This document shows positions 7,850 through 14,990 of a stretch of DNA of 41,343 nucleotides, piece by piece (within the stretch, counting starts at the first letter, position 1; each line of letters starts with the position of its first letter). The stretch is from Desulfocapsa sp. (GTDB lineage: Bacteria; Desulfobacterota; Desulfobulbia; Desulfobulbales; Desulfocapsaceae). The DNA is taken from positions 1-41,343 of the forward strand of contig VMSP01000040.1 of the NCBI GenBank assembly GCA_013792135.1, written 5' to 3'. The notes below the pieces were generated by a model. That model searched no databases. It was not told where the DNA came from and was given only the letters and a program-made list of their open reading frames with translations. The position numbers and the translations under genes were made by a program.

Positions 7850-10525
7850 TCAGGATTTTTTAACCGGCGAAAATCCCGGCAGGGTAAATTTGAGCGTCAC
7901 CTCGCCGGTCTGTTTATCAAGGGTCACCATCTTTTCACCGCCCTCTGTGGCGCCCAGCTTCCGGCCGGTTGCCATCTCCAGAAGACCACTGATAAAACCC
8001 ATGCCCTGATTCAAGACCTCCTCCATCTGCTCGGCGGATTGTCCGGCGGTATCATCCAGAACTTCTTCCGGCACCGACACCTCCAGAGTTTCAACTTCCT
8101 CTTCCGCGACAAAATCAACCTCGTTCCTGAACACCTCCGGGTTAAGAAAATGTGGCGTATCTTCGGCAAGATCCTCGGCCGGAATGGACTCTGCCCGTAC
8201 CATCTCCACCTCTTCTCCCATCATTTCGCGCAGCTGGTTGACCATTTCCTGACGTTTTTCACGAGAGAGCATCACCTCGTCCTTGCCGCCGTCAAAGACT
8301 CCATCAAAGAGATCTCCCTTTAATTTGATCCCGGCCATAATCCGCTCTTCAATGCTAAATTTTGCAATCAAATTAATAACATTGATACATTTGCTTTTTT
8401 GACCGATTCGATGGACCCGGCCGATACGTTGATTAACCTTTGCCGGATTCCAGGGCATTTCAAAGTTCACCACACAATCCGCGGCCTGAAGGTTCAATCC
8501 GGTTCCTCCGGCATCGGTGGACAAAAACACCTTGCAGTCCGGATTCGTGTCAAATTCATCAATCAATGCCTGGCGCCTGACAACCGGGACCTTGCCGGAC
8601 AGCTCAACAAAAGGAATTGCCTCCCGTGACAGGTATTTGCCGATAAGCATGGTCATGGTTGTCCATTCGCTGAAGATCACCACCTTTCGCCCATTTTGCT
8701 TGATCAATTCATCTAAGATATTGGCCAGTTCATCGAGCTTCGGTGAGATATTTGTTTTCCGATCTATCAAATAAGTAGAATCACAAGTCTGCCGCATTTT
8801 AAGGAGTAGCATCTGAATACGCAGCAAATCCATCGGCGTGAGAAATTTTTTGTTCAACAAGGGCAGAAGCAATTGGTAATATCCTGCATGGATTTCCGCC
8901 TGATCTTGATGCAGATCGATATAATAATTGTTTACAATCAACTCGGGCAATTCATCCAGCACCTCTTCTTTTCGACGGCGGATGACCAGAGGCTTGAGTT
9001 TTTCATGTAATTTGTGCAGGTTAACATAGCCAAGGATGTCTCCTTTTTTACGACGACTGAGAAGGAAGTGGTCAGCCGCAAACTGCCAGAGAGGGCTGAG
9101 CAGTTCCGGGTCGAGAAACTGCGCCAGAGAATAGACATCTTCCAGTTTATTCTCTAAAGGCGTGCCGGTCAGGACAATTGCATGCTGCCGAGGTAGACTC
9201 TTGACGGCTTCGGCGGTTTTGGTTGCGAAGTTTTTAATCCGCTGCGCCTCATCCAGGATGATCAGATCTGGTTTTAGACGGGAGATTATGGTCACATCCC
9301 GGAGAACCGCTTCATAATTGGTAATCTTAAACAAGCTGGCATCCGTGCGATACTGCTCTGTACGATTTCGGGCATTACCGGTGATTATGCAGGCTTTTTC
9401 ATCAGTGAAACGCTCAATTTCCCGTTGCCACTGTTGTTTCAAAGAACTCATGGTAACAACCAAAACATTTCGAAAACCAAAGATGTCTTTTTTCAAGATG
9501 CTCAGCCCAATGGCCTGCAGGGTTTTTCCAAGACCCATCTCGTCACCGATCAGAACGGCCTTCTTGTAAAGTCCAAATTTAATGCCTTCTTCTTGGTAGG
9601 CATAGGGAACCACTTTAAGTGAGCTGGAAATGTCCGACAATGGCCTGGTTGCGGCATGGGACAACTCGTTGTCTGTGGCGGCATTGTTAAGCTTGAGCAT
9701 GACAGGATCCTGGACACGAACCTGTTTATAACGCTCAAGTTTTTGCAGATAGGGAATGAAATCGGCAACATTGTCTTTACGAAAAAGATTTTGTTCATCA
9801 AAGATTTCCGTCAGCAGACCCGTGAGTTCTTTGCCGTTGTCGGCGCTGTCCCGCTCATGAAAAAGTCGTGGCCTTCCAGCAACACTATCCCAGAAGATAT
9901 CTATATAAGGGAAGGTTTCCCGGTCGATACGCTTGGCAAAATCCTTCTGTGTCTCAAGAAAATAACTTAAAAAAATCAGATGTTTACATGTGGATAATTT
10001 GTTTGAATAAAAATCAGGACAGGAACAGTGACCAACACCCGCCGCGGGATTATGAAGAGTAACCTGATATTGCCGTCCCTTAGCTGTCGTTACCAGGTGG
10101 TCCCCTTTCAGCATATCCCCCTGGATTACCTTCAATTCTTCGATTTTTGCCCGTTTGCGACGGTCCTCAAGGGCCTGCTGTCTGATCTCCTCAGCGGAAA
10201 GGTATGGTGCTTGCCGGTCGTCATCGTCAATCGACTGATCTTCCGCATCTCTTTGCTGATCGAGTAACTCAAGCAAGATCGCCACAATATGTTTGCAACC
10301 GGGCCCGGGATATGGACAATCACACTGACCGGTGACGGTGCCGTTCAATACTACTTCAGTCCGATAATTACCATAATTCCCATCAACTTCGTATACATAC
10401 CGGCCATTGCCGCTTTGTTCCCGGATACGACGAAAGGCTCCATTTTTCTGCAGGAACTCCCCACGTTTAAAAATTATTGTTGAATCGGCAAGTTGACGGA
10501 TAGTATCGATGTGAAGAGCAACCAT
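7850..10525 (-). CDS. SNF2-family helicase with two SWIM zinc fingers
   Basis: The 891-residue product is an SF2/SNF2 ATPase expected to translocate on double-stranded DNA. The N-terminal region has two SWIM-type zinc fingers, CDCPYPGPGCKH and a second CSC...CKH motif roughly 100 residues later. The ATPase core shows GDEMGLGKT (Walker A), DEAQ (Walker B), LTGTPLEN (motif III), and the C-lobe motifs STDAGGTGLNLQ and QRIGRVHRIGQ. An acidic tail of about 120 residues follows. The start is placed at 10525 because aaaagga lies at a good distance upstream; an ATG 33 bp earlier has no such site. HepA/RapA-like roles in transcription recycling or a repair role are both possible. No methyltransferase or nuclease neighbours suggest a restriction system. 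Confidence 0.9.
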   Translation of the reverse strand: MVALHIDTIRQLADSTIIFKRGEFLQKNGAFRRIREQSGNGRYVYEVDGNYGNYRTEVVLNGTVTGQCDCPYPGPGCKHIVAILLELLDQQRDAEDQSIDDDDRQAPYLSAEEIRQQALEDRRKRAKIEELKVIQGDMLKGDHLVTTAKGRQYQVTLHNPAAGVGHCSCPDFYSNKLSTCKHLIFLSYFLETQKDFAKRIDRETFPYIDIFWDSVAGRPRLFHERDSADNGKELTGLLTEIFDEQNLFRKDNVADFIPYLQKLERYKQVRVQDPVMLKLNNAATDNELSHAATRPLSDISSSLKVVPYAYQEEGIKFGLYKKAVLIGDEMGLGKTLQAIGLSILKKDIFGFRNVLVVTMSSLKQQWQREIERFTDEKACIITGNARNRTEQYRTDASLFKITNYEAVLRDVTIISRLKPDLIILDEAQRIKNFATKTAEAVKSLPRQHAIVLTGTPLENKLEDVYSLAQFLDPELLSPLWQFAADHFLLSRRKKGDILGYVNLHKLHEKLKPLVIRRRKEEVLDELPELIVNNYYIDLHQDQAEIHAGYYQLLLPLLNKKFLTPMDLLRIQMLLLKMRQTCDSTYLIDRKTNISPKLDELANILDELIKQNGRKVVIFSEWTTMTMLIGKYLSREAIPFVELSGKVPVVRRQALIDEFDTNPDCKVFLSTDAGGTGLNLQAADCVVNFEMPWNPAKVNQRIGRVHRIGQKSKCINVINLIAKFSIEERIMAGIKLKGDLFDGVFDGGKDEVMLSREKRQEMVNQLREMMGEEVEMVRAESIPAEDLAEDTPHFLNPEVFRNEVDFVAEEEVETLEVSVPEEVLDDTAGQSAEQMEEVLNQGMGFISGLLEMATGRKLGATEGGEKMVTLDKQTGEVTLKFTLPGFSPVKKS

Positions 10526-10558
10526 GAGCAGTCCTTTTAGAAATATTATTTTGAGCAA

Positions 10559-10984
10559 AAAACATGCAATCGATTGGCATTCGGCTGTTAAAACGGTTAC
10601 ATATCACGCGTTGGCGTGCGCCTTTTCATGCTCAGCGTCACAACTACGCCTGCGCTGAAAATGGCTTGCCTCCTTGCCTCTGCGCCCGTTTTGACAGCCT
10701 CGGTACTCAAAGGATTGCAGGATTTAGGTTGAAAACGTAGCTATCTATATCTATCAAGAACAGCAACGCAAGGGTTCCGGCGACGAAATCTGACCATACA
10801 ACGGGCGAATTTTCAAGCGCAATTCTTCTTCGCCATTATTTCAACCCGGATCTATTTTGAATTCGACGGATCTCATTTTCAGGAGCGGCCTTGAAGTTAC
10901 GGGGACATGATCCAGAATTCCAAGACCAGTTATCGGATTCAGTGGAATGCGCATATTGTTTGCAGGCGGTGCAAAGCGCTCCTG
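10559..10984. other. Gene-free spacer between the SNF2 gene and the amidohydrolase
   Basis: I see no coding frame I can support. A TCAGCG/CGCTGA inverted repeat lies around 10630-10663. A ggggacatgatcc string at 10899 resembles the ggggaca strings at 5331 and near 1627. The last 20 bp before 10985 are shared with the sequence just past the stop of the truncated copy at 1710. Confidence 0.35.
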
Positions 10985-12184
10985 TCACACCACCTTGATA
11001 GGATTTTTATGATAGGTGACGCTGGGTGCGCCGTCAACATAGATGCCTTCCAGATAGGAGAGTTTTCTTGGCAGCTGCTGCACTGTGCCCCTGGTAATCA
11101 GGAATGTTGCATTCTGTCCGACAGTAAGTGCTCCCAGCTTCTCCATGCCGTAGAATCGGGCTCCATTTTCTGAGGCGCAGCGGATGGTATCCGCCAGTGA
11201 ATAGCCAGCCTTGATGAACAATTTCATCTCCTCGACCATCGACTCACCATGGAGTATGCCGACACTGCCGGCACCGGTTCCCACCGCCGTTTTCACGCCC
11301 AATTCTCTGGCTAGACGCAGTTGCGTGAGTTGTTCGGCGAGCATCTTTTTCCAAAAGGCCTCTGCGCTGGGGTTCGGCTTTCCCGGTGCCACATAGCGCT
11401 GGGAAAAACGGCAACACACTTCCCCGCTGGAGCTTGCACCGTCCAGACTATTCTTGGCCCGCAGGACGCTGGGAATCCACAGCACATCCTTCTCCGCCAT
11501 TTTCCTGAGATTGTCCTCGCCCATAGCGTATCCCTGTTCAATGGCATCGCACCCGGCCTCAAGTGCCTCCGCTACCTGTTGCCAGCCATTGGCCACCACC
11601 ACCGCCTTTTTCTCGCCTCGGTGCTGCAGAAGGCGGCCCAACTCTTCATGGTTAAGCCGAAGATAGGGGGCTTCCTCGTCTTCGATATTGCCGGAATAAT
11701 CGAGTTTAAGAAAAGCAGCGTCTGGAGAGTTGTCGGCGTCACAATCCTGCCCGCTCCGGCAGAGACCACCGGAGCTGCGAATGTCAATGATGCTCCCCGG
11801 CGCCAGTCCCTGTTGATATCGTTTCCCCAGGTCGCTCAGGTCATCGCTGACAGCCACTCCCTGCACTCCGTATGCATGGCAGTAACTGATATGCCGCTCC
11901 ACCATTGCTGCCTTTTCCGCAAGGTTGGCCTCTTCAGCGGCTAAGCGGACCTGCCCGTCCACGGAGGGAGATCGCGTAAGCGAAACGCTGCAGTCAACCA
12001 GCGCCGGCAATATGACACAGTGCGAGAAGTCATCAATTACAACCCCGTCATCGTGGGGAAGGTCTACAGCCGAGCCAATTGCGGTGATAATGGTGTTCTT
12101 CACTGCCAGAAAAACATTCTTGCGCACATCGGCGCCGCTGCCGTCGATAAAACGTCCCGCCACTATGAATCGTGTTCCGCCCAT
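10985..12184 (-). CDS. Amidohydrolase-fold protein lacking metal ligands (probable pseudoenzyme)
   Basis: The 399-residue product has the outline of the imidazolonepropionase-like amidohydrolase family: an N-terminal beta domain, an ILPALVD strand, a LEAGCDAIEQGY segment, a GTGAGS segment followed by HGES, and a C-terminal beta domain. The metal-binding residues are gone. The usual His-x-His after PGLVD is Ser66-x-Ser68 (DCSVS), the HA motif is Asn199-Gly, the IEHG His is Gln217, and the GTDAG Asp is Gly304. Hydrolysis by the normal metal-dependent mechanism is therefore unlikely. Two relics of the same gene lie at 1710 and 7641. The frame is intact and full length, so some function may persist. 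It could also be a gene in early decay. Confidence 0.75.
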   Translation of the reverse strand: MGGTRFIVAGRFIDGSGADVRKNVFLAVKNTIITAIGSAVDLPHDDGVVIDDFSHCVILPALVDCSVSLTRSPSVDGQVRLAAEEANLAEKAAMVERHISYCHAYGVQGVAVSDDLSDLGKRYQQGLAPGSIIDIRSSGGLCRSGQDCDADNSPDAAFLKLDYSGNIEDEEAPYLRLNHEELGRLLQHRGEKKAVVVANGWQQVAEALEAGCDAIEQGYAMGEDNLRKMAEKDVLWIPSVLRAKNSLDGASSSGEVCCRFSQRYVAPGKPNPSAEAFWKKMLAEQLTQLRLARELGVKTAVGTGAGSVGILHGESMVEEMKLFIKAGYSLADTIRCASENGARFYGMEKLGALTVGQNATFLITRGTVQQLPRKLSYLEGIYVDGAPSVTYHKNPIKVV

Positions 12185-12232
12185 GAATATTTTGTTTCCT
12201 TTTATATGCGGTCGTGCATTTGATGTGATTTG

Positions 12233-12264
12233 ATTAAGGAAAGAGGTTCCTCTCTTTCCTTAAT
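12233..12264. terminator. 13-bp perfect hairpin between ferritin and amidohydrolase genes
   Basis: The arms attaaggaaagag (12233-12245) and ctctttccttaat (12252-12264) are perfect complements around a 6-nt loop. It lies downstream of the ferritin gene and upstream of the amidohydrolase gene on the same strand. No clear U-run follows on either strand, so it could be a processing or regulatory hairpin instead. Confidence 0.5.
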
Positions 12265-12372
12265 GGTAGATGCAAAGGAGCGTAAACCAAAATAATCCGT
12301 CATGACACTGTTCACAAAGATGAGGTGCTGGTAACAATTGAGGGGAATCCAGCAGGTAGTAGTTTCCGGAAC

Positions 12373-12420
12373 TTCTTTTCGTCATCCGGTTTAAGCCCGA
12401 CGACGAAAAGAATTTTTTTT
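12373..12420. terminator. Hairpin next to the ferritin stop
   Basis: The 11-bp arms ttcttttcgtc (12373-12383) and gacgaaaagaa (12402-12412) flank an 18-nt loop. Eight T follow on the plus strand, which read as A before the stem for the leftward ferritin gene. It could end transcription from both sides; for ferritin it lies directly after the stop codon. Confidence 0.6.
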
Positions 12421-12425
12421 AATAT

Positions 12426-12950
12426 TCAAGCAGCCATACTGCTGCCAGCAGGAGGGGGAACAAAGGCTCGCTGCCCCAATTCCTGGTCGAGCATCAGAAG
12501 GCCACGTGAGTCTTCACCGATCCGTTGTAATTTTTTTAGAATCAGAGAAAAACTGGATTCTTCCTCGATCTGCTCGGTGACAAACCATTGTAGAAAGATC
12601 TGGGCGGCGTAGTTTTTGTCTTTGCCTGCCATAAACATCAGATTATTGATGCTGGCGGTGACAAACTTTTCGTGTTGCAGACCGATTTCAAAGGCCTCGG
12701 CTGGTTTAGTGAAGTTGTTCTGCGGCCCGTCAATGGGCAAAAGATTGGTGCGGCTGCCGGTCTCGCAGGTGAAATTAAAAAATTTTTCGCCATGGGTCAT
12801 TTCCTCAAGAGCCTGAACCCGCATCCAGCTTGCAAACCCGGGTAAGTCTTCGGACTGAAAATAACCAGCCATGGCCATGTAGAGGTAGGCGGAATAAAAT
12901 TCGTTTTTCATTTGTTCATTAAAAGCATCCTGTAGTTTTTTGCCAAGCAT
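12426..12950 (-). CDS. ftnA: Ferritin (non-heme, bacterial FtnA type)
   Basis: This 174-residue subunit of the 24-mer iron store oxidises Fe2+ at a di-iron ferroxidase centre. Expected ligands are in place: Glu17, Glu50, His53, Glu94, Gln127 and Glu130. The four-helix layout and length fit FtnA. A strong ggag site lies 7 nt before the ATG. The C-terminal tail is Pro/Gly/Ser-rich. No heme-binding methionine typical of bacterioferritin was identified. The gene stands alone, with hairpins on its 3' side and a long divergent intergenic region upstream. Iron or oxidative-stress control is likely from the family, but no Fur box was recognised. Confidence 0.93.
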   Translation of the reverse strand: MLGKKLQDAFNEQMKNEFYSAYLYMAMAGYFQSEDLPGFASWMRVQALEEMTHGEKFFNFTCETGSRTNLLPIDGPQNNFTKPAEAFEIGLQHEKFVTASINNLMFMAGKDKNYAAQIFLQWFVTEQIEEESSFSLILKKLQRIGEDSRGLLMLDQELGQRAFVPPPAGSSMAA

Positions 12951-13076
12951 AATTCTTCTCCTTTACTTGAGGTGAGAAAAACAGATAGATAATAAATATT
13001 TTTTCATAAAAAAATTTTACTGACAGTAAATTTTCCGCTACGAAGATAAAAAAGGGGCCTGATTTAATATTTTCTA

Positions 13077-13223
13077 GGAGTCTGTCGGATTTTGGTGATT
13101 CAGTTTTCGTAACTTGCTGATATTTAAAGAAATACTAGAAATGTTACGCAACTTGCAATTTGTATTATATGTTGCAATATCAATATGTTATCTTTTTTAA
13201 ATTCGGATAATCCGACAGACTCC
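13077..13223. mobile_element. 147-bp MITE-like element between TA dinucleotides
   Basis: Perfect terminal inverted repeats start ggagtctgtcggatt at 13077 and end aatccgacagactcc at 13223. A TA flanks each end (13075-13076 and 13224-13225), and ctag extends the symmetry. The inside is A+T-rich and codes for nothing. TA flanks fit an IS630/Tc1-mariner-type non-autonomous element, and IS630 copies lie at both window ends, but their ends differ from these repeats. Another TA-targeting family is possible. Confidence 0.75.
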
Positions 13224-13239
13224 TAGCAACAATTTTACA

Positions 13240-13287
13240 AATTTCAGTAACATCACGGCTCTGCTGAGCCGGGATGTTACTGAAATT
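13240..13287. other. Long near-perfect hairpin beside the MITE
   Basis: The arms aatttcagtaacatc (13240-13254) and gatgttactgaaatt (13273-13287) pair perfectly over 15 bp. After a single mismatch an inner cggct/agccg stem adds 5 bp around a 6-nt loop. It lies 16 bp after the MITE and between the divergent ferritin and lysC genes, so it does not follow any gene. It may be a small palindromic repeat or a strong RNA hairpin. Confidence 0.65.
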
Positions 13288-13460
13288 AAGTTATTTCTTA
13301 TCAATCACATTAAATCCAAAACTAAAAATGTCCATATGGTATGATTCTTTTACTTTAATATACCGGGTATCATAGACTGAACTCATTGGAATCCGTTTTT
13401 TTCAAGGTACTCATAGTCAAGAAATTTTATCCTTTCTGGTTTACTGTTTTCAGCTTCCTA

Positions 13461-13490
13461 TAAAGATGTTGCATTTTTCCTTTTTGCGTA
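13461..13490 (+). repeat. 30-bp block shared with the pyk upstream region (copy 2)
   Basis: It differs at one position from 6071-6100. It lies 170 bp before lysC and upstream of the leader terminator. The ATG inside (13466) opens a 14-codon frame. A TTGCAT within the block and TAAAAT at 13491-13496, 16 bp apart, resemble a promoter, but the pyk copy has no matching -10 sequence. Confidence 0.6.
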
Positions 13491-13566
13491 TAAAATATTT
13501 TCTTCTTTAACTTTGACTTTTGTGGTCAAGTCTGGTGGTTAATCTACCAGGTAAAGGTTTATTCCG

Positions 13567-13603
13567 ACGGCAGGCGAGTATGTGGTCTGCCGTTTTGTTT
13601 TTT
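13567..13603 (+). terminator. Leader terminator (possible attenuator) before lysC
   Basis: The arms acggcag (13567-13573) and ctgccgt (13587-13593) are followed by tttgtttttt, a good rho-independent terminator on the lysC strand. It is 57 bp upstream of the lysC start with no other gene on that strand before it. Smaller potential stems precede it (ttgac/gtcaa near 13520 and ctggt/accag near 13540). I could not match it to the lysine riboswitch or another named class. Confidence 0.7.
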
Positions 13604-13659
13604 GAGTTGCTTGCAGTTGTTCCGTTGGTTCTACCTATAAGTGGGAGTCGAAAAAGATA

Positions 13660-14901
13660 ATGGCCTTAATCGTTCAAAAATTTGGCGGGACGTCAGTAGG
13701 GAGTCCTGCGAAGATAAAAGCAGTTGCCGAGCGGGTGCTCAGAAACAAGAAACAGGGCAATCAGATGGTGGTGGTTTTATCTGCCATGTCGGGTGAGACC
13801 AATCGTCTGGTCGATCTGGCCTCGCAGATGCAGGAGCTGCCTGATACCAGGGAGATGGACATGCTGCTGTCCACGGGTGAGCAGGTGACTGTTTCCTTGT
13901 TTGCCATGGCCGTGAAACAGGCCGGGGATGATGCCGTCTCTTTCCTGGGTGATCAGGTGAAGATCAAGACCGATTCGGTACACACCAAGGCCCGGATCGA
14001 GTCCATTGATTCGGAAAAGATCCGGGCCGAGCTGAATCAGGGCAGGGTGGTTGTCATTGCCGGCTTCCAGGGTGTCAATGAAAAGGGCGATATCACCACG
14101 CTGGGACGGGGAGGCTCCGACACCACAGCCGTCGCCCTGGCCGCCGCCTTGAAGGCTGATTCCTGCGAGATATATACCGATGTTGAGGGCGTCTATACCA
14201 CGGATCCGAATATCTGCGCCAAGGCCAGAAAGATTGACCGGATCTCCTACGATGAAATGCTGGAGCTAGCCAGTCTGGGGGCCAAGGTCCTTGATATCCG
14301 GTCTGTGACTTTAGCCAAACGTTATAAAGTTCCAATCCATGTTCGCTCCACGTTCACTGAGACTGAAGGCACCTGGGTTATTGAGGAGGATAAACAAATG
14401 GAAGGATTGATCGTCTCTGGTGTTACCTATAATAAAAACGAGGCCAGAATCACGGTTTCAGGGGTGCCGAATCAGCCGGGTATTGCTGCCAAGATTTTCA
14501 CTCCGATTTCTGATGAGAATATCATTGTCGATATGATCATCCAGAATCAGGATGCCGGCCGTGGCAAGGCCGATATGACCTTTACGGTTATACGCAGCGA
14601 TTATGAGCGTACTCTCAAGCTGCTGCAGGAGCTTATCAAAAAGATCGGTGCCGAAAGCGTGCAAGGGGATACCAATATTACCAAGATTTCCATTGTCGGC
14701 GTCGGGATGCGAAACCATTCCGGCATTGCCTCCACCATGTTCAGTGTCCTGGCCAAGGAAGGAATCAATATTTCCATGATCTCCACCTCGGAAATCAAGG
14801 TTTCCTGTGTCATTGAAGAGAAGTACACTGAGCTTGCGGTCAGGGCTCTGCATGATGCCTTTGAGCTTGACAAGAGCAACATTCCCGCTGAAGAACAGTG
14901 A
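13660..14901 (+). CDS. lysC: Aspartate kinase
   Basis: This enzyme phosphorylates L-aspartate, the first step to lysine, threonine, methionine and diaminopimelate. The 413-residue product has KFGGTSVG at residues 7-14, the kinase domain with GRGGSDTTA, and two C-terminal ACT domains (from about 262) that bind inhibitory amino acids. It is a monofunctional enzyme with no homoserine dehydrogenase part. An ATG at 14398 preceded by gaggagga would make a separate ACT-domain subunit, as in alpha2-beta2 aspartokinases. A structured leader with a terminator lies upstream. cimA follows 89 bp downstream, so both may respond to amino acid supply. Confidence 0.95.
   Translation: MALIVQKFGGTSVGSPAKIKAVAERVLRNKKQGNQMVVVLSAMSGETNRLVDLASQMQELPDTREMDMLLSTGEQVTVSLFAMAVKQAGDDAVSFLGDQVKIKTDSVHTKARIESIDSEKIRAELNQGRVVVIAGFQGVNEKGDITTLGRGGSDTTAVALAAALKADSCEIYTDVEGVYTTDPNICAKARKIDRISYDEMLELASLGAKVLDIRSVTLAKRYKVPIHVRSTFTETEGTWVIEEDKQMEGLIVSGVTYNKNEARITVSGVPNQPGIAAKIFTPISDENIIVDMIIQNQDAGRGKADMTFTVIRSDYERTLKLLQELIKKIGAESVQGDTNITKISIVGVGMRNHSGIASTMFSVLAKEGINISMISTSEIKVSCVIEEKYTELAVRALHDAFELDKSNIPAEEQ
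14383..14400 (+). promoter_or_regulatory. Internal Shine-Dalgarno and ATG inside lysC (possible beta subunit start)
   Basis: gaggagga at 14383-14390 lies 7 nt before an in-frame ATG at 14398. Translation from there to 14901 would give 167 residues containing just the ACT regulatory domains. Alpha2-beta2 aspartokinases of Bacillus and relatives are made this way. The site is stronger than the one at the lysC start itself. Confidence 0.6.
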
Positions 14902-14990
14902 TGGTAGCAAGCAAAAAAAACGTCGCTCTATTGAACTGTTATGATTGATAATTGATTCAGTTCGTTAACCCGTAACCAGGGAAATAAAGT

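Noticed and set aside
13300-13660. Lysine riboswitch upstream of lysC
   Set aside because: The terminator is clear, but the conserved lysine-riboswitch segments were not recognised by eye. It is reported only as a possible attenuator.
13660-14901. Fused aspartokinase-homoserine dehydrogenase
   Set aside because: The protein ends after the ACT domains at 413 residues, with no dehydrogenase domain.
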